Program-made: the position numbers and the translations under genes
Shown: piece by piece, positions 9,764 through 19,515 of the stretch
Layout of the letters: each line of letters begins with the position of its first letter
Numbering within the stretch: position 1 is the first letter of the stretch
NCBI RefSeq assembly: GCF_041154675.1
Contig: NZ_AP031322.1
Coordinates: 992,001-1,056,000 of the forward strand
Origin: Sulfurisphaera javensis
GTDB lineage: Archaea > Thermoproteota > Thermoprotei_A > Sulfolobales > Sulfolobaceae
Length of the DNA stretch: 64,000 bases
Direction of reading: 5' to 3'
Notes under the pieces: model-generated
What the model saw: only the letters and a program-made list of their open reading frames with translations
What the model was told of the DNA's origin: nothing
Databases searched by the model: none

Positions 9764-10294
9764 CTAATTTGTGAATATTTTAGCAAAAAATAATTTTAAT
9801 AGTATATAAACACCAAGAATATCCATTATAACAAAAACTATTGAACCAGCTGCTGGTAGTTCATATCTAGGATAAATTGAATAAGGAGAGGCATAAAGAG
9901 GATTAGCAATAATCCACATATATGATAAAAATGAATCTCCAATCATCCATAAGAAGAATAAAAAAATAATGTAATTTACAGAAAAATTTTTCATTGAACT
10001 TCCTACCAGCACACCAGATATAGTTAGAGAAATAACATCAATAATCCAAATTGGATAAAGTGAGGTTGCCAGATCAAAAAACCATGGTAAATGCCAAAAA
10101 ACTATAATAGGTAAGGCTAAGACGAGGTACACTTTAGGTAGACTATATGACGATTTATGTGCAATGAAAATTGATACTCCAAGTATTAGATAATGTAATA
10201 ACATTGGAATGGAAGGAGATAAAGATAAAAACTTAAAAGTAAATGGTATTACAAGAATTATATCAAGAAAAATTAGATAAAAAAATTTATTCAT
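9764..10294 (-). CDS. DUF1404-like integral membrane protein, downstream of soxM
   Basis: 176 residues from the ATG at 10294, one base after the soxM stop codon; a longer frame would overlap soxM and is rejected. Five or six membrane helices, with a conserved-looking FWHLPWFFDLA segment. A second copy of this family (41727-42284, FWHLPYYFSLA) sits at the end of the soxABC operon. The type matches my memory of Sulfolobus DUF1404. Its repeated place next to terminal oxidases suggests a role in oxidase assembly or heme/copper delivery; this is inference. Confidence 0.65.
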   Translation of the reverse strand: MNKFFYLIFLDIILVIPFTFKFLSLSPSIPMLLHYLILGVSIFIAHKSSYSLPKVYLVLALPIIVFWHLPWFFDLATSLYPIWIIDVISLTISGVLVGSSMKNFSVNYIIFLFFLWMIGDSFLSYMWIIANPLYASPYSIYPRYELPAAGSIVFVIMDILGVYILLKLFFAKIFTN

Positions 10295-10295
10295 T

Positions 10296-12743
10296 TCATA
10301 TCCCGAAGAATGATATTTGTCCGGGTACAAATGGATGATAGAAAGGTAACTGTAAGTATAACATAGTAAATACTATTACCCAAATACCATCTACAAAATG
10401 CCAGTAGTATGATGCAGCCGTTGAAGCTTCATAAGGAACTATTTTTCTAGCCCTTAATAACGTAAATGCCCATAATGTTAAGCCCATTATTACATGAAAA
10501 CCATGAAGCCATACTATAGTAAAGAAGAATGATGTTATAATATTTTCTTGTGGTGTAAAGTGAATTATATGAGTAAACTCATACATTTGGCCACTTAGGA
10601 ATGTTAAACCCATTAAGAAGGTTGCTAAACCTAAATACTTAAATCTTTTTAATTTACCCTTAAGCAAACTATCATAGGCAAAATGCGACGGAATTGAGCT
10701 AGAAAGTAATATTATTGTCATAGCTAGTGGTAACCCATACCAGTCGACATGGAACGATGCTAGGTAAGGCTGGGCTGCAGGAGTCCAATTTATTGTATAC
10801 AAATATCCGCCAATGAATCCTCCAAATAAGAAAATTTCAGCTATAATCAAATAAAGAACTATAGTTCTTGTCTGTAATGCTTTCTGTACTCCTTCAGGTG
10901 TGACTGTTAGAGTATTTGATGAACCAGAAAATGGAGAGCCAGCCATCTTTGTTAAATCAAATCCACCAGAAGGTCTTATTGAGGGCATTGAAGGATAAAG
11001 TTCTTTGAAGTAATCGTGGTAGGCCCAATATCCTCCAGCAGCTAAGAACGCTAAAATCATCGGTATTCCTACACTTAATAGTCCAAATCTTAATATGAAG
11101 AGAAATCCTAATCCGGGTAAGAACATCATAAGCCCTAGCATTGCAGGTAAAAATGTTCCATGTCTATGTTCTGGTATTGATCCATCTAATGCTCTACCAA
11201 AAGTTAATGGCAAAGCTACTGGCTTAATGTAAAAATCTGGTAAACCTATTGCTTCTGCTCCCCAAGGATCTAGACTTTCAACTCTTTTGCCTTTTATCCA
11301 ACTATATAGCAAATTCCCAAAAATCAATACTAAACCAATACCCATTATTACTCCTCCAACGTCTATGAATATCTGGAATGGATAATAAATCATGGAAGGA
11401 ACCCATGCATATCTTCTAGGCATGCCTAAAACTCCCTCAACGAACATACCAGTAGCTATAACAAAAGCTCCAACTATAGTCATTATTGCTCCACTTTTTG
11501 ATAACTCCATATCATACATCTTTCCAGTAAAGTATGGGAAATAGTAAAGTAAAGCAGCTAAAAATGCTACAATTATAGCAAAAACCATGTAATGGAAGTG
11601 ACCCACAACAGCATAAGTTCCATTTAAATCATAATCTAAGGGAATTAGAGGAAACAAGACACCAGTTATACCACCAACTAAAAATAATGCTATAAATCCT
11701 AGAACTAAGATAGAGTAACCAGTAACTTTAAGCTTACCTTGATAGAATGTTGCTGTCCAATTAACTACCTTTACACCAGATGGTATTGCGATTGCCATTG
11801 TAATCGATGCAGAAACTGCATCTGCCCAAAAATTAAATATCGAGGTGAACATATGATGCATCCATACTCCCATTGCACTTAGAAATGCAATTGCAAAAGA
11901 GGATAAAGCTAAAGCTTTGTAACCATATATTTGTCTTCCTACTGCTCTAGGCAAAACTTCACCAATTATTCCCATAGCTGGGAGCATAAGTATATATACT
12001 TCTGGGTGTCCAAAGAACCAAAAAACATTTTGCCAAAGAAGTGGATTTCCTCCTGCATTTGCATTAAAGAATTGAAAGCCCCAATCTCTCTCTAAAAATG
12101 CCATAGCTAAACCTGCTGTGAGTGGTGGTAAAGCTATCATTAATAAGATAGCTGTTGAGAAAAACGCCCAAACAAATAATGGCATCTTAAAATATGGTAC
12201 TTTCTTTAGCCTAGTAATTGTAAGTATAAAGTTTATGCCAGTTAATGTACTGGATATTCCAGCTATAATTAAACCAATTTCTATTAAATCCATTCCAATT
12301 CCAGAATTTACTTGTAAATCTACAGAAAGTGGAGCATACATGTACCAGCCTGCATTTACAACTCCTACTAATGGAGATATACCAGAAAGTATTACTGCCG
12401 GAACTAGAATCCAAAATGATAAAGCATTAATTTTAGGCCAATATAGGTCAGGAGCACCAATCATTCTTGGCACTAGATAATTTGCTAAACCAGCAGATAA
12501 TGGCATTACTACGAAGAATATCATAAATATTCCATGTAAAGTTAAAGCATCATAATATGTAGTTGCCCCTATATTATTAAAGGTTAGTTGCGTTCGCATT
12601 ATTATTGCTTCAGCACTCCCTATTATAAGGCTAATAATACCTAGTGTTATATACATTATACCAATATCTGAAGCATTAGTTGTAGTAAATGCAATTTTGA
12701 GAATCTCTTTTATTTTATGAGCTACACTACTCATAATTCTCAT
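10296..12743 (-). CDS. soxM: SoxM, fused heme-copper oxidase subunits I and III
   Basis: 815 residues. Residues about 1-560 are subunit I with every metal ligand: His70 and His384 (low-spin heme), His382 (oxygen-binding heme, VGHFHY), and the copper site His246 with cross-linking Tyr250 (GHPEVY) and His296-His297. Lys325 (SGVKVVNW) fits the proton channel. Residues about 625-815 are subunit III (LFGGFIGGYLY, WLHGFHVIMG). This I+III fusion is the diagnostic form of Sulfolobus SoxM, the oxidase core of the plasma-membrane SoxM supercomplex. Two in-frame ATGs (12743, 12734) are possible starts. It is transcribed away from soxE. Confidence 0.95.
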   Translation of the reverse strand: MRIMSSVAHKIKEILKIAFTTTNASDIGIMYITLGIISLIIGSAEAIIMRTQLTFNNIGATTYYDALTLHGIFMIFFVVMPLSAGLANYLVPRMIGAPDLYWPKINALSFWILVPAVILSGISPLVGVVNAGWYMYAPLSVDLQVNSGIGMDLIEIGLIIAGISSTLTGINFILTITRLKKVPYFKMPLFVWAFFSTAILLMIALPPLTAGLAMAFLERDWGFQFFNANAGGNPLLWQNVFWFFGHPEVYILMLPAMGIIGEVLPRAVGRQIYGYKALALSSFAIAFLSAMGVWMHHMFTSIFNFWADAVSASITMAIAIPSGVKVVNWTATFYQGKLKVTGYSILVLGFIALFLVGGITGVLFPLIPLDYDLNGTYAVVGHFHYMVFAIIVAFLAALLYYFPYFTGKMYDMELSKSGAIMTIVGAFVIATGMFVEGVLGMPRRYAWVPSMIYYPFQIFIDVGGVIMGIGLVLIFGNLLYSWIKGKRVESLDPWGAEAIGLPDFYIKPVALPLTFGRALDGSIPEHRHGTFLPAMLGLMMFLPGLGFLFILRFGLLSVGIPMILAFLAAGGYWAYHDYFKELYPSMPSIRPSGGFDLTKMAGSPFSGSSNTLTVTPEGVQKALQTRTIVLYLIIAEIFLFGGFIGGYLYTINWTPAAQPYLASFHVDWYGLPLAMTIILLSSSIPSHFAYDSLLKGKLKRFKYLGLATFLMGLTFLSGQMYEFTHIIHFTPQENIITSFFFTIVWLHGFHVIMGLTLWAFTLLRARKIVPYEASTAASYYWHFVDGIWVIVFTMLYLQLPFYHPFVPGQISFFGI

Positions 12744-13176
12744 GTTAATTATTTAGTTCTGGTATATTAAGTTTTTTATCAAAAACTTTGATAGTTTAAA
12801 ACTTTAATAATATTTTAATATTTAAGAGAAAAAATTTTATTAATCACAAAGCATTTAGTTTATACCGTTCAGAAGGTTAATATATATAATTAATTATGTT
12901 AATTAAAAATTGTATTTAAAAAGATTATATAAATGATTTCTTTCTAAAACGCAATAAAGAATACTCCATGAATATACTGAAAATTTAAGTTTGTTAATCA
13001 AAAATAAAAATCTGGTTGTGAATAAATCCCTACATAATTCAATTTATGCATCAAATTTTCTATAATACTTTTTAAAACTAATTTTTAATTTTACGTTGGA
13101 ACTCTCATTAACGCTACAATAACAAAAATGGAGTAAAAAAATAAAAGTTTGAAAAATACACTTTATTCTTGGGAGT
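12744..13176. other. 433-base divergent intergenic region between soxM and soxE
   Basis: Very AT-rich. It holds the promoters of both arms of the SoxM cluster: TATA-like runs lie near 12770-12800 for soxM and near 13135-13148 for soxE. No convincing coding frame or RNA gene is visible. The length leaves room for regulator sites between the two promoters. Confidence 0.5.
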
Positions 13177-13770
13177 ATGAAAAAAGGAGTATCCCCGACA
13201 TTTACTGCAATAGTAGCAATTGTAGTTGCCATAGTAGTTGTAGGCGCATCTGTATATACATACCAACAATTTTTAGCTTATTCAGCAAAAACATCAGCTG
13301 TAGTTTCAACAACTTCAACTACACCTAGACATACACTAAAATATGATCCAACAAATAAAACAGTCTTTATAACCTTAGTAACTCTAAGTAGTGGTCCTAC
13401 ATTTAACTTTAACGGCACAGATTTTGGTTCAATGGTTATTTATGTTCCTGCAGGATGGAATTTATATATTACATTTATAAATCAAGAAAGTTTACCACAT
13501 AATCTTAATTTAATTGCTAACGATACGGCAACCCCAAATTCACCAAATATTGCTTCAGATGGAAAAATTCTTTTAACTATTGGCGCCTCTTCTAGTGATT
13601 ATGAAACTACTGGTATAATGAGCGGACAGTCTGCAAGTGGTTTGTATACTGATATACAACCTGGAATATATTGGCTTGCTTGTGGAATAGCTGGTCATGC
13701 AGAATCTGGAATGTGGGTTGTCTTAGTTGCCTCTTCTAATGTTACTACACCATATGTTGTTATAAGTTAA
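13177..13770 (+). CDS. soxE: Sulfocyanin SoxE, membrane-anchored blue copper protein
   Basis: 197 residues. An N-terminal membrane anchor (about residues 9-28) and a Ser/Thr linker precede a cupredoxin domain facing outside. The type 1 copper ligands are visible: His108 (SLPHNL) and Cys169, His174 and Met179 in the loop WLACGIAGHAESGMW. Sulfocyanin passes electrons between the Rieske/cytochrome b part and the CuA subunit of the SoxM supercomplex. A GGGAG lies almost directly against the ATG, so the start may be read leaderless or from a short leader. An oligo-T terminator follows. Confidence 0.95.
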   Translation: MKKGVSPTFTAIVAIVVAIVVVGASVYTYQQFLAYSAKTSAVVSTTSTTPRHTLKYDPTNKTVFITLVTLSSGPTFNFNGTDFGSMVIYVPAGWNLYITFINQESLPHNLNLIANDTATPNSPNIASDGKILLTIGASSSDYETTGIMSGQSASGLYTDIQPGIYWLACGIAGHAESGMWVVLVASSNVTTPYVVIS

Positions 13771-13771
13771 A

Positions 13772-13790
13772 TCTTTTTTTATCTTTTTTT
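13772..13790 (+). terminator. Oligo-T terminator after soxE
   Basis: Two runs of seven T residues separated by a short break directly after the soxE stop, typical of archaeal intrinsic termination. It would make soxE more abundant than the downstream genes. Confidence 0.5.
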
Positions 13791-13829
13791 GCGTTAACTA
13801 TAAATATTAGACTATTAAATATTCTTTTG

Positions 13830-14270
13830 ATGGTTAAGTTATCTATAGAAGTAATTACCATGATAGGTGCAGCATTAATATTAGCTGTTCTAGGTGGAAT
13901 AGCATTTCATGATCTTATAATGATAGATACTGGGGGATATTTTCCACATAACGAGAAACCAGAAGTAATAAGAGTAATTGCTAAGCAATACGTCTGGGAA
14001 TTTATTTACCCTAATGGTACAGTAAGTTATGATAAAGTTGTTATACAGGCTGGAAAGCCATACATATTCAATTTAACCTCAGCAGATGTTATTCACGCAA
14101 TGTATATAGTTCAACTAGGATATAAATTAGAAGCAATCCCTGGATATTATTATCCATTGTACATAATTGTTAATAAGCCTGGAGTTTATAATATTTATTG
14201 CGCAGAATTTTGTGGCCCAGGGCATTATACTATGATTGGAGAGTTGATAGTTGTTAACGGAACTGGGTGA
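13830..14270 (+). CDS. soxH: SoxH, CuA-bearing oxidase subunit II
   Basis: 146 residues from the ATG at 13830 (a TTG at 13827 is less likely). One N-terminal membrane helix is followed by the cupredoxin domain with a complete CuA site: an upstream His (IHAMYIV) and CAEFCGPGHYTM with both Cys, Glu, His and Met. It accepts electrons from sulfocyanin and passes them to SoxM. The soxI-like gene follows after 4 bases. Confidence 0.92.
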   Translation: MVKLSIEVITMIGAALILAVLGGIAFHDLIMIDTGGYFPHNEKPEVIRVIAKQYVWEFIYPNGTVSYDKVVIQAGKPYIFNLTSADVIHAMYIVQLGYKLEAIPGYYYPLYIIVNKPGVYNIYCAEFCGPGHYTMIGELIVVNGTG

Positions 14271-14274
14271 GATA

Positions 14275-14724
14275 ATGAGTCAAAGGCTTAGTAAAAAGGA
14301 TTATGCTTTATGGATTATATCAATTCTAGCTATGTGTTTCATTTTTTTAGCTGTAGGAAATTTTGGAAATTTAACGGCATTAAGTTCGGCTTCACCTATT
14401 TCCCTAGCTGAGAAATCGTTATTCAGAATTACATATATTGCTGCTTCAGGAGTATTTGGAATTTTTATGGGAAGTTTAATTTTCCTTGCTTTAAGATTTA
14501 GGGAAAAGAGTGAGATAATAACACAAAGAAAAACTGATTATACAGCTATAGGTCTTGGAGTAGCAATAGTTACTGGAATTGCATTAGTCTGGTTTTCCTT
14601 ACCATATTTGTCACCGAATCTTCCCTTAGTTTTACAATTTAACACTGGAATACTATTATCTATGGCGATGTTTCTATTATTTGCCTTAACTATAGTACTA
14701 TATAAAGAATATTATAAAGAATAA
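14275..14724 (+). CDS. SoxI-like four-helix membrane subunit
   Basis: 149 residues from the ATG at 14275, 4 bases after soxH, with a GGTGA ribosome site inside the soxH end. Four membrane helices (near residues 12-34, 50-72, 85-107 and 115-137) and no metal-binding motif. Position right after soxH matches soxI of the SoxM supercomplex in other Sulfolobales. The identity is by context rather than by motif. Confidence 0.6.
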   Translation: MSQRLSKKDYALWIISILAMCFIFLAVGNFGNLTALSSASPISLAEKSLFRITYIAASGVFGIFMGSLIFLALRFREKSEIITQRKTDYTAIGLGVAIVTGIALVWFSLPYLSPNLPLVLQFNTGILLSMAMFLLFALTIVLYKEYYKE

Positions 14725-14790
14725 GTTAATTAAATTTTTTTCAATTATATTCTATCAAAATTTATAAGCTTAAAATTAGAAACTATAATT

Positions 14791-15510
14791 ATGAAAAAGG
14801 TATTTTTGGTACTTCCGATGATAGTATTGTTTTTATATTTTTCTCTTCTTCCTCCCGGGTTGTTTTCAAACATTATCACGCCCGTTATTTTTTGGACTAT
14901 TACTCTTCTTTTAATAGCATATTATCCACTTAAAGTAGCATTTTCCTACGTAATAACTAATTTCAGAAAAAAAGAGATTAAGATAACTACATTAGCCTAT
15001 TTTCCAGTTCATCTTTTTATATTTAGTTTAGCTATAGAGAAGTTATTAACTATTTTCTTTTCCCCTTCAGCTTTTTACTATGAACAAATAGGCTTAGCTT
15101 ATGCACCATTCTCCACTTACGGATTAGGATTTGTTTTCAATCTATTATTTAACCCCTCCATTGAAGTATTACTTCCACCATATTATTATCTCTCAATTAC
15201 TCCTTTTGCAATATTTGTAGCAATTACGATAACTTTTTTAGTATCTGCAAATATTGGTAAGATATTTGAATTTATAAAATCAAAGAAGCTAATTTCTGGA
15301 ATTATAGCAATTGGTCTAGTTGGTGGGACAACTTGCTGTCTCTCTTTACCTACCATTATAGCTTTTTATACACCTTTATCTTTCCTAGCTTACAGTGTAA
15401 TTGCTGGTGAAACATTGACAATTATTTACTTTGTTTTACCTTTAATAGTTATATTATCTCTTTATGATCTATTCAAGAGAACTCTTAAAGTTAAATGCAA
15501 TTGTAAATAG
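14791..15510 (+). CDS. Polytopic membrane protein within the SoxM cluster, unknown function
   Basis: 239 residues, about six membrane helices, with Cys pairs at GGTTCCLSLP and at the extreme C-terminus (KCNCK). The Cys pairs could bind a metal, for example copper during oxidase assembly, but this is speculation. It lies between the soxI-like and soxF genes and has its own AT-rich upstream region. Confidence 0.6.
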   Translation: MKKVFLVLPMIVLFLYFSLLPPGLFSNIITPVIFWTITLLLIAYYPLKVAFSYVITNFRKKEIKITTLAYFPVHLFIFSLAIEKLLTIFFSPSAFYYEQIGLAYAPFSTYGLGFVFNLLFNPSIEVLLPPYYYLSITPFAIFVAITITFLVSANIGKIFEFIKSKKLISGIIAIGLVGGTTCCLSLPTIIAFYTPLSFLAYSVIAGETLTIIYFVLPLIVILSLYDLFKRTLKVKCNCK

Positions 15511-15568
15511 ATTAAATATTTTAGCAAAACTTAAATAGTTTTTAGTATTAAATTTCTTTGTGGTAAAA

Positions 15569-16294
15569 ATGAAGAGACGCGATTTTATTAGGCTAGCTAT
15601 GATTGCAGGAGGAGCAGTAGCTGTATCTCCTTTATTTTCACCACTTTTTAATTACATGGGTTATTACTATAACGAATTGAGAATAATCTCTAAGAATTAT
15701 TTAGTTGTAAATAACTCGTCAGGACTTCTTGGTTTTCCAAAGTATAAAATAGCTAATATAAAGGATATACAGAATAGCAATTGTCCAGTTTATTTCTTCG
15801 CATATCCATTAACCAATGAGCCTTGTTTCTTAGTTGATTTCTCAAAACTTAATGGACAAACAGACGTGCAATTTAAAAATCCTTATTATGGTCAATTTAG
15901 GATAAATTCTAATTTTCCTAACATAAAGGGAGTTGGACCTAAAGGAGCTATTTGTGCTTTTTCAGCCATTTGTGTACATTTAGGTTGTCAGCTACCAGCC
16001 CAAGTATTAGTTAGTTCTCCAGATGTACCAGGGTTAAATCCATCAACTACAATTTTACATTGTCCATGTCACGGTTCGATGTATAAACTAGATGAAGGAG
16101 GGATAGTAGTTGGAGGACCAGCACCTAGACCATTACCAATAGTACTACTAGAATATGATAATACAACTGGTGATATTTATGCTATAGGTACGAACGCTCC
16201 CTATTTCTCTAAAACAAGACCTACCAGCAACTTGATATATGATCCAGACTACTCTTATCAAATTCCATCTAATCCAGCATGTACTACTGGGTGA
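15569..16294 (+). CDS. soxF: SoxF, Rieske iron-sulfur protein
   Basis: 241 residues from the ATG at 15569; a GTG nine bases earlier is in frame. The N-terminus KRRDFIRLAMIAGGAVAV is a twin-arginine-type export anchor. The Rieske cluster ligands are in CVHLGCQ and CPCHGS. The protein is the outside-facing 2Fe-2S partner of cytochrome b SoxG in the bc1-like part of the SoxM supercomplex. soxG follows after 4 bases. Confidence 0.95.
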   Translation: MKRRDFIRLAMIAGGAVAVSPLFSPLFNYMGYYYNELRIISKNYLVVNNSSGLLGFPKYKIANIKDIQNSNCPVYFFAYPLTNEPCFLVDFSKLNGQTDVQFKNPYYGQFRINSNFPNIKGVGPKGAICAFSAICVHLGCQLPAQVLVSSPDVPGLNPSTTILHCPCHGSMYKLDEGGIVVGGPAPRPLPIVLLEYDNTTGDIYAIGTNAPYFSKTRPTSNLIYDPDYSYQIPSNPACTTG

Positions 16295-16298
16295 AATC

Positions 16299-17822
16299 AT
16301 GGAGGAGGAGAGAGAAAGTTGGATAGATAAAGTTTTTCAATGGCTAGATGAAAGAATCGGAATTTATGGTCATACTATAGCTAAAGCACCAAAATATGCT
16401 TATAGGCTTGATTATTGGTTAGGTTCAATGGTTTTAGCTTCATTTACGTTAGCAGTAATTACTGGAGCTTTAGTGGCACTATATTATGTTCCTTCTGATC
16501 CTTACGCATCAACGGTTTATTTAATTTCACAAGTACCTTATGGTGCATTACTATTTAGTATACATACGTGGGCAGCTTATGCAATGATATTCTTACTTAT
16601 ATTACATATGACAAGAAACTTTATTGTAGGAGCTTATAGAAAACCAAGAGAGATAATGTGGATAGTAGGAGTTATCTTAGCTGGTTTAGCTTTAACTGAG
16701 GCATATTTAGGTTATTCTTTACCATATAATTTAATATCATGGACAGCAACAACAACTGGCTTAAACTTGTTTACTTACATGCCTTTTAATTTAGCGTCTT
16801 TAATTAAGCTTATGACTACTGTACCAACAAATTTACCTGGAATAGCAAGTGGAGTAGATCCATTAGTTGATAGGTTTTTCATTTTCCACTGGATTGTAGG
16901 AGGATTAATACTCTTATTCATAATGATCCACTTAGCCATATTTGAAAAACATGGAGGACCAACACCTCCACCTAGTAAAGAACCTGGACCAGAATTAGTT
17001 GAACATTACAAAGATAAATTAGAAAATGATCCGAATTGGAAATTGCAACCTTACACTAGGACATTTGGATTGATTTTAATGACTTTCTTCTTAGTTTTTG
17101 GAGCAGTTATATTGATAGCGTCTATAATACCTTACAATATAACAATTACTGGGAATGGGCTTAAATATACTATGCCAGAATATAATCCAGTATTAGCAGC
17201 ACAAACTCCACCTATTCCTGATTGGTATTTCTTATTTATATATTTCTTCTATAAATCGGTTCCTCCTCAATATGCCTCCTTAATATTTTTAGCATGGATA
17301 TTAGTAACACTATTGTTCCCCTTCATTGATCAGTATATATTTAGACATAAGGCAAGCCATCCCGTTATAAGACCAGCCGCAATTGCTTTAGGAACAGGGT
17401 TCATAATTTCGTTCATAGTAAACAGCATATGGGCATATAAAACTCCTGGAGTAGATATAGGACCTATAGGTGTTGAAGTTGATGGATTAATATTCTTAGC
17501 TAGCTTTATAGTACTCTATCCTTTGTTAAAATTCTACTTTGCTCCTAAATCGTTAAAAGAAAACTCCTCCTCATTTAATTTTAGAAAGACTATGATACTA
17601 CCAACTAAAACTCTTAATCAACAGCAACATAAATTATTATTGCGATCAAGCGAAGTTATATTTGCAGCTTTAGTTTCTTCGTTTGCTTATACAACAGCAC
17701 AATTAATAGCTTCATTACAGATAGCATATATTACAGCACAGTTTGGCGTAGGTTTTCTACTAGGTTTAGATCTATTAATACTATCTGGAATATTGTCTTT
17801 CATAGTTTTCGGAGGTAAATAA
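16299..17822 (+). CDS. soxG: SoxG, cytochrome b of the SoxM supercomplex
   Basis: 507 residues from the ATG at 16299, placed 4 bases after soxF with GGGTGA as ribosome site; an upstream frame extension inside soxF is rejected. Heme-ligand His residues occur in SIHTWAAYAM...LHMTRNF and FHWIVGG...MIHLAIF, and the quinone-site-like block PPIPDWYFLF is present, as in cytochrome b. Known Sulfolobus SoxG is an unusual a-type-heme cytochrome b homologue. The tail is a hydrophobic extension. Confidence 0.93.
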   Translation: MEEERESWIDKVFQWLDERIGIYGHTIAKAPKYAYRLDYWLGSMVLASFTLAVITGALVALYYVPSDPYASTVYLISQVPYGALLFSIHTWAAYAMIFLLILHMTRNFIVGAYRKPREIMWIVGVILAGLALTEAYLGYSLPYNLISWTATTTGLNLFTYMPFNLASLIKLMTTVPTNLPGIASGVDPLVDRFFIFHWIVGGLILLFIMIHLAIFEKHGGPTPPPSKEPGPELVEHYKDKLENDPNWKLQPYTRTFGLILMTFFLVFGAVILIASIIPYNITITGNGLKYTMPEYNPVLAAQTPPIPDWYFLFIYFFYKSVPPQYASLIFLAWILVTLLFPFIDQYIFRHKASHPVIRPAAIALGTGFIISFIVNSIWAYKTPGVDIGPIGVEVDGLIFLASFIVLYPLLKFYFAPKSLKENSSSFNFRKTMILPTKTLNQQQHKLLLRSSEVIFAALVSSFAYTTAQLIASLQIAYITAQFGVGFLLGLDLLILSGILSFIVFGGK

Positions 17823-17934
17823 TTCATATATTTAACTTTTTTAATGTTGAAATTCATATTGTTTTAAAATTATAGTACTACTTTTGTACTAGTTAAGCTA
17901 TTTTTAAAAACCTTTCTATGTTAATTTCGTAAAA

Positions 17935-18291
17935 TTAGATTAGCATTATTTGGTATCCATTATCGATAAATAATGAAAGATCTTTATGGTCATTTTCATC
18001 TCCAAAAAGTCTAATTCCTCTATTCAGTAGTTTATCTTTTATGTTTAAATGAGGAGGAGATGCGCAATAGCCACATGCACCATATACTATACCTTCCTTT
18101 AATGCTTCATTTAATAATGGCTTTATATATTCATTATCACTAACTAATATTTTCTCTCCTAATCCTTCAAAATATACTAGTACTTCATTTCCTTTTCTTT
18201 TTAAATTTATAGCATAATGTAACGCATGTGCGGCTTTTACTAATTCAGATTTTATATCTGGATCGGAAAATATTATAAATGCATATTTCAT
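17935..18291 (-). CDS. DsrE-family small sulfur-related protein
   Basis: 118 residues of DsrE/DsrF-like fold: an N-terminal strand FIIFSDPD, helix AAHALHYAINLKRKG, strand VLVYFEGLG, and CGYCASPP holding two Cys in the place where related proteins carry reactive Cys. Related proteins act as sulfur carriers. It is the last gene of a four-gene minus-strand run from malic enzyme. Confidence 0.65.
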   Translation of the reverse strand: MKYAFIIFSDPDIKSELVKAAHALHYAINLKRKGNEVLVYFEGLGEKILVSDNEYIKPLLNEALKEGIVYGACGYCASPPHLNIKDKLLNRGIRLFGDENDHKDLSLFIDNGYQIMLI

Positions 18292-18306
18292 GGAAAAAAG
18301 AGGAAG

Positions 18307-19053
18307 TTATTTCAAATAAAGTTTTGCTTGAAAATTTTGATCTTGACTCAACCAATTATTCACTTCATATTTTGATTTTATTGAAATTTTTCCAAATCTA
18401 GTTAATTTTACTATATCTTCTAAGTTATTTGCAAATCCTATTGATAATGAAGGATAATTAAATATAGTCTTTGAAGGTTTAATTGATGATAAAAATGAGT
18501 ATAATAGGAAATCAAGTTTTGTTATGTCTATCTTTGGTATAACACGAACTATACCATGAGAAAGTAAGAAATTCAAATGCCTTTTAATTGTTCTTATTTT
18601 ACGATTTAATTTATAGGCTATTTCGCTTTCATCAATTAGTGGGTTATCATTTAGTAATTTAATTATTTCGTAGTCTAGGAAAGATAAAGAATATTTCTCC
18701 TCAGGTATTTTTTCGTAAAAGATAGGGTCTATCATTTCAATCTCTTTCTCAACTTCATTCCCATAAATTTCAGATATTGAAAAACCTTCTATACATGTAA
18801 ACCTTATGCTCTCATTTTTAATGTTTTCTTTATTATGGATTAAGATAGCTCTCTTATAACCTAAAATCGTTGGATTAACATAGACATAATAACCTTCTAT
18901 ATAATGTTTTAACTTGTTTATTCTATATAATAACGTAGAAATATCAATGCTTATCCTTCTAGCTAATTCTCTCTTGCTTATTCTAGGATTCATAAAGATA
19001 TAGTAAAATATCAACTTATCTAATTTATCCACAAGTTCATGTTTATCATTCAT
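18307..19053 (-). CDS. Transcription regulator with two winged-helix domains (AsnC-like)
   Basis: 248 residues. The first HTH (about residues 10-55, ISKRELARRISIDISTLLYRI) is AsnC/Lrp-like. A second HTH follows at about 126-170 (LIDESEIAYKLNRKIRTIKRHL). No Lrp-type effector domain is obvious. It starts directly after the acetyltransferase stop with no gap. The target is unknown; the run with malic enzyme suggests a local metabolic regulator. Confidence 0.65.
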   Translation of the reverse strand: MNDKHELVDKLDKLIFYYIFMNPRISKRELARRISIDISTLLYRINKLKHYIEGYYVYVNPTILGYKRAILIHNKENIKNESIRFTCIEGFSISEIYGNEVEKEIEMIDPIFYEKIPEEKYSLSFLDYEIIKLLNDNPLIDESEIAYKLNRKIRTIKRHLNFLLSHGIVRVIPKIDITKLDFLLYSFLSSIKPSKTIFNYPSLSIGFANNLEDIVKLTRFGKISIKSKYEVNNWLSQDQNFQAKLYLK

Positions 19054-19515
19054 CTAATCAATTTTTCTTATGTACTCATTATGAAGCTCTCTAAAGCCTT
19101 TTTTAGTGTAAAAAGACGTTGCTATCATATTTTTTGCTGGAAATCTTGCCAATATAGTTTCTATTCCTCTTTCTTTTAACTCTTTTTCAATATAATTAAT
19201 TAAGCTTTCACCGATACCATTACGTCTATAAGCAGGATATACATAAATTTCTTGGATCATTCCGACTTTTTCTGGTATATAAAACTCTCTATTTGAAATA
19301 AATACTCTTGCGCCACCTACTACTTTACCATCTTCTTCAGCGACTATTAATAAAACATTATTATCATTAAACGATTTTTTAATAGATTCTTTCACTTTTT
19401 CTTCTAAGTCTTGTGATACTTCTAATAATGGATCAAATTCTGAGTTAAGCTGATACATTCTTGTAAACATATCAGTCAGTATTTCAAGATCTTTTTCAGA
19501 TGCTTTTCTTATCAT
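19054..19515 (-). CDS. GNAT-family N-acetyltransferase
   Basis: 153 residues. The acetyl-CoA pyrophosphate-binding motif is [18 protein letters not shown] (about residues 93-110). The N-terminal [16 protein letters not shown] is the usual first strand and helix. The substrate is not readable. It overlaps the malic enzyme stop by 4 bases. Confidence 0.85.
   Translation of the reverse strand: MIRKASEKDLEILTDMFTRMYQLNSEFDPLLEVSQDLEEKVKESIKKSFNDNNVLLIVAEEDGKVVGGARVFISNREFYIPEKVGMIQEIYVYPAYRRNGIGESLINYIEKELKERGIETILARFPAKNMIATSFYTKKGFRELHNEYIRKID

Noticed and set aside
12118-12480. Plus-strand frame of 120 codons
   Set aside because: Antisense to soxM, no family resemblance.
17873-17891. Inverted repeat TAGTAC/GTACTA after soxG
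   Set aside because: Six base pairs with a seven-base loop is too weak to call a terminator or operator.
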